Below are positions 8,031 through 16,146 of a stretch of 64,000 nucleotides of DNA, piece by piece. Every line of letters starts with the position of its first letter. Position 1 is the first letter of the stretch. The position numbers and the translations under genes were made by a program. The DNA lies in NCBI RefSeq assembly GCF_021699195.1, contig NZ_SSXE01000093.1:1-64000 (forward strand), read 5' to 3'. Source of the DNA: Nonomuraea sp. MG754425 (GTDB taxonomy: Bacteria; Actinomycetota; Actinomycetes; Streptosporangiales; Streptosporangiaceae). The notes under the pieces were generated by a model. The model worked only from the letters and a program-made list of their open reading frames with translations, was not told the DNA's origin and did no database searches.

Positions 8031-9137
8031 ATGATGCGCACCACACCGCCCTTCCGAGCCGACCACGTCGGCAGCCTGCTGCGCCCGGCCGCGCTGCTGC
8101 GCGCCCGCCAGACGCTGACCGGCGACGCGCTGCGCGAGGCGGAGGACACGGCGATCAGGGACGTGGTGCGCAGGCAGCGGGAGGCGGGGTTGCGCGGCGC
8201 CACCGACGGCGAGTACCGCCGGGCCTCCTGGCACATGGACTTCATCTACCGTCTCCAGGGCATCGGGCAGGCGGCCGACGAGCAGATCAGGGTGCGCTTC
8301 CACAACGCGGAGCGGGAGATCGAGTTCACCCCGGCGGCGCTGCGCGTGCACGACCGGATCCGGCTGGGCGAGCCCGTCTTCGCCGACGACTTCGCCTTCC
8401 TGCGCGACACCGTCGCGGACGGGGTGACGCCCAAGCTGACCATCCCGTCGCCGAGCATGGTCCACTACCGGGGCGGGCCCGCCGCCATCGACCCGCGGGT
8501 CTACCCCGACGTCGAGGAGTTCTGGCGCGACCTCAGCGCGGCCTACGCCGAGCAGGTGCGCCGGATCGGCGCGCTGGGGTGCACCTACCTGCAGTTCGAC
8601 GACACCAGCCTCGCCTACCTGAACGACCCGGCGCAGCGGGCGGAGCTGAGTGAGCGCGGCGACGACGCCGAGCACCTGCACCTGCGCTACATCAGGCAGA
8701 TCAACGCCGCGCTCGCGGACCGGCCGGCCGGCATGACGATCACCACGCACATGTGCCGGGGGAACTTCCGGTCCTCCTGGGTCGCCTCCGGCGGGTACGA
8801 CTTCGTGGCCGAGGCGCTGTTCAACGAACTGACCGTGGACGGGTTCTTCCTGGAGTTCGACGACGAGCGCTCGGGCGGCTTCGAGCCGCTGCGGTTCGTG
8901 CCGCCGGGCAAGACGGTCGTGCTCGGGCTGGTCACCACCAAGCGCGGCGAACTGGAGTCGAAGGACGCGCTCAAGCGGCGGATCGACGAGGCGGCCAAGT
9001 TCGTCGACCTGGAGCAGCTCTGCCTGTCGCCGCAGTGCGGGTTCTCCTCCACGGTGGAGGGCAACGAGCTGACCGAGGAGCAGCAGTTCGCCAAGCTCCG
9101 GCTGATCGTCGAGACGGCGCAGGAGGTGTGGGGCTGA
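8031..9137 (+). CDS. MetE C-terminal-like (cobalamin-independent methionine synthase family) enzyme
   Basis: A 368-residue TIM-barrel protein resembling the catalytic half of MetE (full MetE is about 750). The opening FRADHVGSLLRP is typical. Probable zinc ligands are visible: THMCRGNFR supplies His and Cys, and LSPQCGF supplies the second Cys. The ribosome-binding site GGAGGAGG (8017-8024) directly abuts the ATG at 8025, so the ATG at 8031 (spacing 6) is preferred. Members of this family include methyltransferases and epoxyalkane:coenzyme M transferase-like enzymes; linkage to a ligase and LIV transporter suggests a catabolic thiol- or methyl-transfer role rather than methionine synthesis. 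That is inference. Confidence 0.85.
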   Translation: MMRTTPPFRADHVGSLLRPAALLRARQTLTGDALREAEDTAIRDVVRRQREAGLRGATDGEYRRASWHMDFIYRLQGIGQAADEQIRVRFHNAEREIEFTPAALRVHDRIRLGEPVFADDFAFLRDTVADGVTPKLTIPSPSMVHYRGGPAAIDPRVYPDVEEFWRDLSAAYAEQVRRIGALGCTYLQFDDTSLAYLNDPAQRAELSERGDDAEHLHLRYIRQINAALADRPAGMTITTHMCRGNFRSSWVASGGYDFVAEALFNELTVDGFFLEFDDERSGGFEPLRFVPPGKTVVLGLVTTKRGELESKDALKRRIDEAAKFVDLEQLCLSPQCGFSSTVEGNELTEEQQFAKLRLIVETAQEVWG

Positions 9138-9170
9138 CCCCGGCCGCGCCGGGTGCGGCGGCGGCCGGGG
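9138..9170. terminator. Hairpin between convergent MetE-like and Gfo/Idh genes
   Basis: CCCCGGCCGC (9138-9147) and GCGGCCGGGG (9161-9170) form a perfect 10-bp stem with a 13-base loop directly after the MetE-like stop codon. No U-tract follows, which is usual for GC-rich actinomycete terminators. It lies between two convergent genes and could serve both. Confidence 0.65.
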
Positions 9171-9180
9171 GGCGGCCCGT

Positions 9181-10428
9181 TCAGAGGTGGACGACCGAGG
9201 CGGTGTGCCGGGCGCGTTCGGCGGCCCAGACCACGCGGTGCGTCATCAGGCTCTCGGCCGCGTCCGAGCGCAGCAGTGAGGCGTCGCCCGTGGCGACGGC
9301 GGCGAGGAAGGCGTCGGTCAGCCCCTCGTCGCCGCCCCCGTGCCCGTCCGCGGCCGAGGGGCCCGGTACGTCCTGGGTGCGCAGGCTCTCCTCCGTACCC
9401 GTCCGGAAGTCCACCACCCGCAGCGTGAGCCCGTCGCCGTCGATGTAGCCGTGGGTGCCGAACAGGCGGGTGCGCCGGTGCTCCATCGGGGTGAACGCGC
9501 TCATCGTGAACGAGCACGTCGCCCCGTCGTCGAACTCCATCATCACTTCCTGGTGGTCCACGACGTCGTTGTCGCAGGCGTACACGCAGCGCCCGTACGG
9601 CCCGGTGCGCAGGGCGTCGAGCACGGCCTGCTCCGTGCGTCCGGGCGTGACCGCCGACAACGGCCAGAACTCGCTGCCGGGATCGCCGAGGCAGCCCAGG
9701 TAGAGCCGCGGCGCGGAGTACGGGCAGGCCGGTTCGAGCGGGCAGTCGAGGCAGCGGTCGGCCGCCCCGTCCGGCCGCTGCGCGGCGTTGAAGTGCGACA
9801 GCGAGCCGAACGACGACACCCGCGCGGGCGGGCGGCCGAACAGGTGCACCAGCCAGTCGATGTCGTGGCACGCCTTGGCCAGCAGCATCGGCGCGGAGGT
9901 GTCCTGCCTGCGCCAGTGCCCGCGGACGAACGAGTGCGCCTGGTGCCACCACCCCACCGGCTCCAGGTGCTGCACGCTGACGAGCCGTCCGATGCGCCCC
10001 TCGTCCAGGAGCCCCTTGAGCAGCCGCGTGTACGGCGTGTACCGCAGCACGTGGCAGACCGCGAGCAGGATGCCGTTGCGTTCGGCCGCCTCGGCGATCA
10101 GGGCGGACTCCTCCTCGCTGGCCGCCATCGGTTTCTCCAGGAGAATGTGGTAACCGAGGCCGGCCAGCGTCACCGCGGGGCCGGTGTGCAGCCGGTCGTG
10201 GGTGGCCACGATCGCCGCGTCGGCCAGCCGCCCGGCCGCGGCCAGCTCCGTCCAGCCGTGGTACGCCCGTTCCGCCGGGATCCCGAACTCGGCCGCGAAC
10301 TCCGCCCGGCGGCGCGGGTCGGGCTCGGCCACCGCCACCACCCGTCCCGCGCCGGTGGCGTGCGCGCGGCGCGCGTAGGTAATCCCTCGCAGGCCGCCGC
10401 CGGCGACGGCTAGAGTCACCTCAGTCAT
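9181..10428 (-). CDS. Gfo/Idh/MocA-family NAD(P)-dependent oxidoreductase with cysteine cluster
   Basis: A 415-residue protein. The Rossmann fold opens LAVAGGGLRG and the family catalytic motif LEKP is at residues 97-100; DWLVHLFG lies in the substrate domain. The ATG at 10428 is preceded by GGGGAAGG, which decides the start against an in-frame TTG at 10446. An insertion of four cysteines (C226, C229, C235, C246; CLDCPLEPACPYS) is not part of the basic fold and may bind zinc or iron-sulfur. The gene is divergent from the ROK regulator, with which it shares a putative operator, so it probably oxidises a sugar or polyol carried by the adjacent ABC transporter. Confidence 0.88.
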   Translation of the reverse strand: MTEVTLAVAGGGLRGITYARRAHATGAGRVVAVAEPDPRRRAEFAAEFGIPAERAYHGWTELAAAGRLADAAIVATHDRLHTGPAVTLAGLGYHILLEKPMAASEEESALIAEAAERNGILLAVCHVLRYTPYTRLLKGLLDEGRIGRLVSVQHLEPVGWWHQAHSFVRGHWRRQDTSAPMLLAKACHDIDWLVHLFGRPPARVSSFGSLSHFNAAQRPDGAADRCLDCPLEPACPYSAPRLYLGCLGDPGSEFWPLSAVTPGRTEQAVLDALRTGPYGRCVYACDNDVVDHQEVMMEFDDGATCSFTMSAFTPMEHRRTRLFGTHGYIDGDGLTLRVVDFRTGTEESLRTQDVPGPSAADGHGGGDEGLTDAFLAAVATGDASLLRSDAAESLMTHRVVWAAERARHTASVVHL

Positions 10429-10451
10429 GGAACCTTCCCCGAACAAATATC

Positions 10452-10462
10452 ATGGAGACCAT
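10452..10462. promoter_or_regulatory. Putative ROK operator 1 (ATGGNNNCCAT)
   Basis: ATGGAGACCAT is an 11-bp palindrome with three central bases, in the 73-base gap between the divergent Gfo/Idh and ROK genes. The extended form CATGGAGACCATCATTA recurs with two changes at 11655-11671 upstream of the sugar ABC operon. Conservation of both the palindrome and the CATTA flank makes chance unlikely. Confidence 0.6.
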
Positions 10463-10501
10463 CATTATTCGGTCTGAAAAAGCCGACAGCAAGGGGGGCG
10501 G

Positions 10502-11629
10502 ATGACCGCGGAGACGAGTGGCGGCGATCTGTCGCGGCTGCGGCAGCTCAACGCGCTGGCCGTGCTCAAGGCGCTGAAGGGGCAGCCGTCGCTCACCCTC
10601 ACCGAGGTCGCCAAGCGTACGGGCCTGTCGCGGGCCTCCGCCGAGGACGTCGTGCGCGAGCTGCTGGGCAAGGGCTGGGTGGCCGAGGCCGGCGCGACGG
10701 CGGGCGGGGTGGGCCGCCCGGCCAGGCGCTACCGGTTCCGGGCGGACGCGGGCCGGGTGCTCGGCATCGACATCGGCGGCCACAAGATCCGCGCGGTGGC
10801 CGCCGATCTCGACGGCGACGTGCAGCACGCCGCCCGCGTGGCCGTCACCCCCGGGATGGGCCGGCTCGACCGCCTGGAGGCGGTGGACCGGGCCGTCGCC
10901 GAGTGCCTGGAGGGCGCCGGGCTGGGCGGCGGCGACGTGTGGGCCGCCGGCGTCGGCACGACCGGGCTGGTGGACGGCGCGGGCAAGGTGATGTTGTCGG
11001 AGGCGCTGCCGGAGTGGACCGGCGTCGACCTGGCCGCCCACGTGCGCCGCCTGGTCCCGGCCTCCGTGCTGGTCGAGAACGACAGCAAGCTCGCCGCCCT
11101 GGCCGAGTGCTGGCGCGGCGTGGCCCGCTACGCCAAGGACATGGTGTTCCTGCTGGCCGGCCTGCGTACGGGCGCGGGCCTGGTCATCGACGGCAAGCTG
11201 CACCGGGGCTTCGGCAACGCCTCGGGCGAGATCGGCGCGCTGCCGGTGCTCGGCTGGATCCGCGCCCAGGAGCACCTCGCCGACGCCAGCGGGGAGGCGG
11301 GCGACGTGTTCGCCGCCGCGCGGGAGGGCGACAAGGCGGCGCTGGCGGCGGTGCGCCGCTACGTGAAGGATCTCGCGCTCGGCGCGTCCGCGCTGGTCCT
11401 GACGCTGGATCCGCAGATGGTGGTGGTCGGCGGCGGCTTCTCGCGCTCGGCCGACGTGCTCATCGAGCCGCTCAGGCGGGAGCTGGACCGCTGGTGCATC
11501 CGCACCCCCGAGGTGCGCATGTCGGCGCTCGGCGACGAGGCCGTGGTGCTCGGGGCCGTACGGCTCGCGCTCGACGACGTCGAGGAGCGGCTGCTCGATG
11601 GCCGGTCCCCGCTCGTGAGCCATCTGTAA
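10502..11629 (+). CDS. ROK-family transcriptional repressor
   Basis: A 375-residue protein with an N-terminal winged helix (LTLTEVAKRTGLSRASAEDVVREL, about residues 34-57) and a ROK sugar-kinase-like domain starting GIDIGGHKIRAVAADLDG near residue 88. The standard ROK zinc motif (CxCGxxGCxE) is absent; the corresponding region reads ASGEIGALPVLGWIRA with no cysteines, so the domain is unusual and kinase activity is unlikely. AAGGGGGG precedes the ATG. It lies between the Gfo/Idh gene and the sugar ABC operon and probably controls both through the ATGGNNNCCAT sites. Confidence 0.9.
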   Translation: MTAETSGGDLSRLRQLNALAVLKALKGQPSLTLTEVAKRTGLSRASAEDVVRELLGKGWVAEAGATAGGVGRPARRYRFRADAGRVLGIDIGGHKIRAVAADLDGDVQHAARVAVTPGMGRLDRLEAVDRAVAECLEGAGLGGGDVWAAGVGTTGLVDGAGKVMLSEALPEWTGVDLAAHVRRLVPASVLVENDSKLAALAECWRGVARYAKDMVFLLAGLRTGAGLVIDGKLHRGFGNASGEIGALPVLGWIRAQEHLADASGEAGDVFAAAREGDKAALAAVRRYVKDLALGASALVLTLDPQMVVVGGGFSRSADVLIEPLRRELDRWCIRTPEVRMSALGDEAVVLGAVRLALDDVEERLLDGRSPLVSHL

Positions 11630-11655
11630 CACGCCCACTCTTGCCAATAATTTCC

Positions 11656-11666
11656 ATGGACTCCAT
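11656..11666. promoter_or_regulatory. Putative ROK operator 2 (ATGGNNNCCAT)
   Basis: ATGGACTCCAT lies between the ROK gene stop and the start of the sugar-binding protein gene, 34 bases upstream of its ATG. It matches operator 1 in the palindromic arms and in the following CATTA. This implies that the ABC operon has its own promoter controlled by the same regulator. Confidence 0.6.
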
Positions 11667-11699
11667 CATTACTCCCACGTTCTAGGAGAGGACCGGGAG

Positions 11700-12953
11700 A
11701 TGTGGAAGTCGGCACGGAGCGCTGCGGCCCTCCTCTGCGCGGCACTGCTCGCCTCCGCGTGCGGCGGCGGTGAGCAGGCCGGCGCGGGCGCGACGGCGCA
11801 GGGGAAGGTGACACTGTCCTACGGCGTATGGGACGCCACCCAGCAGGCGGTCATGCGGGACCTGGCCGCGGAGTTCACCAAGTCGCACCCGAACATCACC
11901 GTCGACGTCCAGCTCACCCCCTGGGTCGACTACTGGACGAAGATGAAGGCCGCGGTGAGCGGCGGCGCGGCGCCCGACGTCTTCTGGATGAACGGCCCGA
12001 ACTTCCAGCTCTACGCCTCCAACGGCGTGATCGCGCCGATCGGGGAGCGGATCGACACCTCGGTCTACCCCAAGGCCCTGGTCGACCTCTACACCTACGA
12101 CGGCAAGCTGTACGGCCTGCCGAAAGACATGGACACCGTCGGCGTCTGGTACAACAAGACGCTCTTCGACGCGGCCAAGGTCGACTACCCGGCCGACGAC
12201 TGGACGTGGGCCGACTTCCGGCGGGCCGCCGCCGCGCTGACCGACCCGGACAAGGGCGTCTACGCCGTCGGGGCCCAGCTCACCAGCTTCCAGGAGTACC
12301 AGTACAACACCATCTACCAGGCCGGCGGCTACGTGATCTCCCCGGACGGCAAGCAGTCCGGCTACGCCGACCCCAAGACGATCGAGGGCCTCAGGTTCTG
12401 GACCGACCTCATCGCCGCCAAGCAGTCGCCCGACCTCAAGACCATGACCGACACCGCGCCGCTGCAACTCTTCGAGGCCGGCAAGCTGGCGATGTACTGG
12501 GGCGGGTCGTGGAACGTGGCCGAGTTCGGCACGAACGACTACACCAAGGACAAGGTGGACGTCGCCCCGCTGCCGAAGGGCGAGAAGCAGGCCACGATCA
12601 TCCACGGCGTGGCCAACGTCATGTCCGCCAAGACCGAACACCCGGCCGAGGCGTGGGAGTTCGTCAAGTTCCTCGGCTCCGGGCAGGCCGCCGGGCTGCT
12701 CGGCAAGAAGGGCCCGATCCCCGCCTACAACGGCACCCAGCAGGACTGGGTGCGGGCCCACCCCGAGTGGAAGCTCCAGACGTTCCTGGACTCCGTCGCG
12801 TACGCGGTGCCGTACCCCGTCTCCAAGAACACCGCCGCCTGGCAGGAGGCCGAGCTCACCCACCTCACCAAGGCGTGGACCGGCGAGACGCCGGTCGAAC
12901 GGGCCGCCGCGGACCTCGCGGCCGGCATGAACGACCTGCTGGCCGAGGAGTGA
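11700..12953 (+). CDS. Extracellular sugar-binding lipoprotein (ABC transporter, MalE/UgpB type)
   Basis: A 417-residue type I extracellular solute-binding protein. The signal peptide MWKSARSAAALLCAALLASAC ends in lipobox LASAC. The mature domain shows FTKSHPNITVDVQLTPW and YGLPKDMDTVGVWYNK, typical of carbohydrate-binding proteins of the CUT1 class. A purine-rich site (AGGAGAGG) precedes the ATG. It is first in a three-gene operon; its TGA overlaps the GTG of the next gene by 4 bases. Confidence 0.92.
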   Translation: MWKSARSAAALLCAALLASACGGGEQAGAGATAQGKVTLSYGVWDATQQAVMRDLAAEFTKSHPNITVDVQLTPWVDYWTKMKAAVSGGAAPDVFWMNGPNFQLYASNGVIAPIGERIDTSVYPKALVDLYTYDGKLYGLPKDMDTVGVWYNKTLFDAAKVDYPADDWTWADFRRAAAALTDPDKGVYAVGAQLTSFQEYQYNTIYQAGGYVISPDGKQSGYADPKTIEGLRFWTDLIAAKQSPDLKTMTDTAPLQLFEAGKLAMYWGGSWNVAEFGTNDYTKDKVDVAPLPKGEKQATIIHGVANVMSAKTEHPAEAWEFVKFLGSGQAAGLLGKKGPIPAYNGTQQDWVRAHPEWKLQTFLDSVAYAVPYPVSKNTAAWQEAELTHLTKAWTGETPVERAAADLAAGMNDLLAEE

Positions 12954-13867
12954 GCGACGGCGGCGGCCCGGCCCGCGGTTCGCGGGCCGAGGCCCTGTGG
13001 GGGTACGCGTTCATCGCCCCCACCGGGCTCGGCCTGGCGATCTTCTACCTCTGGCCGGTCCTGCAGACGGCCTACTTCTCCTTCACCGAGTGGGGCCCGT
13101 TCGGCGGCCACACCTGGACGGGCCTGGCGAACTACACGCGGCTGCTCGGCGACCCCGAGGTGGGCCGGGCCGTGCTCAACACGCTCACCTACACCGCGCT
13201 CGGCCTGCTCGGCATCCCGGTGGCCATCGTGTTCGCGGCGCTGCTCAACCGGCCGGGGCTGCGCGGCGTGAGCCTGTACCGGACGGCGTTCTTCCTGCCC
13301 GTGGTGACCATGCCGGTGGCGGTCGCGATGCTCTGGCGCTGGCTCTACAACGGCGACTACGGCCTGATCAACCAGGTGCTCGCGGTCGTCGGGATCGACG
13401 GGCCCAACTGGATCGCCGACCCGGCCACCGCCCTGTACGCGCTGGTCGTGGTGGGCATCTGGAGCAGCGTCGGCTACAACCTGATCATCTTCCTGGCCGG
13501 CATGCAGGCCATCCCCAAGGAGTTGTACGAGGCCGCGTCCATGGACGGGGCCGGGCGCGTGCGCCAGTTCTTCCGGATCACCCTGCCGATGGTGTCGCCG
13601 ACCGCGTTCTTCGTCTCGATCGTCTCGGTGATCGGCTCGCTGCAACTGTTCGACCTGGTCTTCGTGATGACCGGCTCGGGGAAGGCGGCGCGGGCCAACC
13701 CGGCGTACACGCGGCTGCAGACCGTCGTGCAACTGTTCTACGAGCGGGCCTTCGTCACCAACGACCGCGGCTACGCCGCCGCCGTCGTCATCGCGCTGCT
13801 CGTGCTCATCGCGGTGCTGACGGTCCTGCAGTTCCGGCTCCAGCGCAGGTGGGTGCACTATGTCTGA
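12950..13867 (+). CDS. Sugar ABC transporter permease (MalF/UgpA type)
   Basis: A 305-residue permease beginning at a GTG inside a GTGA overlap with the binding-protein stop. Six hydrophobic segments are apparent, and the EAA loop reads YEAASMDGAGRVRQFFRITLP. N-terminal GYAFIAPTGLGLAIFYLWPV is typical of this subunit. The same frame is open far upstream, but that part is out-of-frame binding-protein sequence and not a fusion. It overlaps the second permease by 8 bases. Confidence 0.92.
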   Translation: MSDGGGPARGSRAEALWGYAFIAPTGLGLAIFYLWPVLQTAYFSFTEWGPFGGHTWTGLANYTRLLGDPEVGRAVLNTLTYTALGLLGIPVAIVFAALLNRPGLRGVSLYRTAFFLPVVTMPVAVAMLWRWLYNGDYGLINQVLAVVGIDGPNWIADPATALYALVVVGIWSSVGYNLIIFLAGMQAIPKELYEAASMDGAGRVRQFFRITLPMVSPTAFFVSIVSVIGSLQLFDLVFVMTGSGKAARANPAYTRLQTVVQLFYERAFVTNDRGYAAAVVIALLVLIAVLTVLQFRLQRRWVHYV

Positions 13868-14675
13868 GCGCCGCCCGCTCGGCGTGCACGCGGTGCTCGC
13901 CGTCTCGTCGCTGCTGATGGTGGCCCCGTTCGCCTGGCAGATCGTCACCTCGCTCAAGACGCTCAGCAGCGCCACCGCGGTGCCGCCGACGTTCCTGCCC
14001 GAGGGCCGCTGGGACAACTACGCCAAGGTCTTCGACCTGCTGCCGTTCGGCGAGCAGTTCCTCAACACCGTGGTCATGTCCGCGGGCCGGGTGGCCGGGC
14101 AGGTGCTGTTCTGCTCGATGGCCGCCTACGCCTTCGCGCGGCTGCGCTTCCCCGGCAGGAACCTGCTGTTCGGCCTGTTCCTGTCGGTGCTCATGGTGCC
14201 GCCGCAGCTCTTCGTGATCCCGCAGTACCAGATCATGTCCACGCTGGGCTGGCTCAACAGCCTCCAGGCGATCATCGTGCCGGGGCTGTTCAGCGCGTTC
14301 GGGGTGTTCCTGCTGCGGCAGTTCTTCCTCGCCCTGCCGCGCGAGATCGAGGAGGCGGCCCGGCTCGACGGCGCGGGGCCGTGGCGGATCTACTGGTCGA
14401 TCATGTTGCCGCTGGCCCGTCCCGGGCTGGTCGCGCTGGCCGTGCTCACCCTGCTGTGGGCGTGGAACGACCTGTTCTGGCCGCTGGTGGTCAACACCGA
14501 CCCGGAGCGGATGACGCTGTCGGCGGGGCTGGCCGCGCTCCAGGGCCAGTACCAGACCGACTATCCCGTGCTGATGGCCGGCTCGCTGATCGCCTCGCTG
14601 CCGGTGATCGCGGTCTTCGTCTTCCTGCAGCGGCAGTTCATCCAGGGCATCGCCCACACCGGGACCAAGGGCTGA
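13860..14675 (+). CDS. Sugar ABC transporter permease (MalG/UgpE type)
   Basis: A 271-residue permease with an EAA loop EEAARLDGAGPWRIYWSIMLP and six membrane segments. It is the second pore subunit of the CUT1 transporter. No ATPase is encoded here; actinomycete CUT1 systems commonly share the distant MsiK ATPase, which would explain the absence. A hairpin follows directly after the stop codon. Confidence 0.92.
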   Translation: MSERRPLGVHAVLAVSSLLMVAPFAWQIVTSLKTLSSATAVPPTFLPEGRWDNYAKVFDLLPFGEQFLNTVVMSAGRVAGQVLFCSMAAYAFARLRFPGRNLLFGLFLSVLMVPPQLFVIPQYQIMSTLGWLNSLQAIIVPGLFSAFGVFLLRQFFLALPREIEEAARLDGAGPWRIYWSIMLPLARPGLVALAVLTLLWAWNDLFWPLVVNTDPERMTLSAGLAALQGQYQTDYPVLMAGSLIASLPVIAVFVFLQRQFIQGIAHTGTKG

Positions 14676-14705
14676 GCCCGGCGGGAGCCGTCGCTCCCGC
14701 CGGGC
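14676..14705. terminator. Hairpin between convergent permease and GH30 genes
   Basis: GCCCGGCGGGAGC and GCTCCCGCCGGGC form a perfect 13-bp stem with a 4-base loop, starting right at the end of the permease gene and ending 9 bases before the convergent GH30 stop. It is a likely bidirectional terminator. Confidence 0.8.
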
Positions 14706-14714
14706 CCGCGCCCG

Positions 14715-16046
14715 TCATCCGACGACGATCGTGGTGAGCGCGCGCGGCCGGAGCGTCACCGTGCCGCCCGTCACCTTGGACGGGGTGAGCGAGTCGGCCT
14801 CGTCGGTCACGTAGGCGGTGGCCCGGCCGCGCACCCCCTTCCACGTGACGGGGGCGGTGCCGGTGTTGAGCACCTCGATCACGCGTGAGCCGTCGAGGTT
14901 GCGGAAGGCCGAGACCTTCAGCGCCGGATCGGCCGCGCTCGCCTCCATCCGGACCGCGCCGGGCCGGATGAACCTGCTGTAGGCGGCCAGCGCCCACAGC
15001 CGCTTCGACACGTGGTACTCCCCGGCCGCGTCGTCGAGTTGCAGCAGCGCCCTGGTCGCGCCGCGCGAGCCGCCCAGCCAGTAGACGTAGGCGCTGACCC
15101 CGCCCAGCGTGAGCGCGTCGTGCACGGCCCGCGCGACGGTCAGTCCGTCGTAGCCGCTGCCGTCGTCCCACGCCTCGTTCCAGGTGTTGCCGTTGGGGTT
15201 CCACTCCGACATCCAGCTCTTCCTGGCGGTCGGGAGCGGGGCGTCCACCGGGCTGGCGTAGGTGTGGCCCGTGTGCGTCTTCACCCAGCGGCGGGCCTGC
15301 GGGTCGGCCTCGATCGCGGCCGTGTACGCCTTGGCCTCGTTCCAGCCGAAGGAGTCGCAGCAGACCAGGTCGGTGCCGCGGGCGCGCGGCCCCAGCACCT
15401 TGACGAACTCGGCGGCCTGCTCGGGGGTGAAGCGCATGGAGGCGTACGTGGCCGTCCAGTCGGGCTCGTTCGTGAAGCCGAGGTCGGTGATCCTGATGCC
15501 CTCCCCGGCGTAGAACCTGGTGTAGGCGACCAGGTAGTCCGCGTACGCCCGCCGCCACTCGGGCAGCAGCGTGCCGCCGTTCTTGTCGTCGCCGTTGTCC
15601 TTCATGTAGCCGGGGGCGCTCCAGGCGTCGGCGAAGAAGCGCTTGACGCCGTACCGCTGGGCCTCCTTGGCCACCCAGACCTGGCCGTTGTCGTCGCCGT
15701 CCCAGACGTAGCGGGGCGGGGCGTCGGGGCCGCCGGGGTCGTCCGGCTGGATGGAGACCATGTGGTCGTACGGGCTGCCGGTGGGGGAGGAGCCGATGCC
15801 GAGCCGCAGGATGCTGAGCCCGGCCCCCTTGTCGCGGTCGAACCACAGGTCGAGCACCTCCCGCTGCTTGTCCGGCGACAGGGCCTCGAGCAGTTCGTTG
15901 CGCCGGAACGCCTGGGAGACGCCGAAACCGTCGATCTCCTGGTGGCGGACGCCCTCGTGCACGGTGATGGCGGGTGGCTGCGCGGGAGGCGACGGGTGCG
16001 CCGCCGGTGAGCCGAGCAGGCTGATCGCGATGAGCCCTCGCAACAT
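14715..16046 (-). CDS. Secreted glycoside hydrolase family 30 enzyme
   Basis: A 443-residue protein with a short signal-like N-terminus (MLRGLIAISLLGSPAAHPSP). The clan-A catalytic pair is visible: acid/base E194 in FTNEPDW and nucleophile E281 in WMSEWNP. IDGFGVSQAFRRNELL near residue 38 is the GH30 opening, and the C-terminal beta domain ends with TLRPRALTTIVVG. GH30 includes beta-1,6-galactanases, glucanases and xylanases; subfamily is not determined. GGAGG precedes the ATG. It is convergent with the ABC operon and may release the sugar that operon imports. Confidence 0.9.
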   Translation of the reverse strand: MLRGLIAISLLGSPAAHPSPPAQPPAITVHEGVRHQEIDGFGVSQAFRRNELLEALSPDKQREVLDLWFDRDKGAGLSILRLGIGSSPTGSPYDHMVSIQPDDPGGPDAPPRYVWDGDDNGQVWVAKEAQRYGVKRFFADAWSAPGYMKDNGDDKNGGTLLPEWRRAYADYLVAYTRFYAGEGIRITDLGFTNEPDWTATYASMRFTPEQAAEFVKVLGPRARGTDLVCCDSFGWNEAKAYTAAIEADPQARRWVKTHTGHTYASPVDAPLPTARKSWMSEWNPNGNTWNEAWDDGSGYDGLTVARAVHDALTLGGVSAYVYWLGGSRGATRALLQLDDAAGEYHVSKRLWALAAYSRFIRPGAVRMEASAADPALKVSAFRNLDGSRVIEVLNTGTAPVTWKGVRGRATAYVTDEADSLTPSKVTGGTVTLRPRALTTIVVG

Positions 16047-16054
16047 GGCGCGCC

Positions 16055-16069
16055 TCCGAAAATTTCGGA
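16055..16069. promoter_or_regulatory. Perfect palindrome in the GH30 leader
   Basis: TCCGAAAATTTCGGA is a perfect 7-bp-arm palindrome overlapping the GH30 ribosome-binding site. CGAAANTTTCG elements have been reported upstream of streptomycete xylanase genes as repressor sites, so a LacI-type operator is the natural reading. Its position inside the leader would block elongation or translation initiation. Confidence 0.5.
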
Positions 16070-16146
16070 TATGTGACGATATATTTCACCGATCGCCGGA
16101 ACCGTAAGCGCACGGAGGCGTCCCCGTCAACCACCCTCCTGAGCCG

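Noticed and set aside
11828..13867. Apparent binding protein-permease fusion
   Set aside because: The upstream part is a shadow of the binding protein; the permease begins at GTG 12950.
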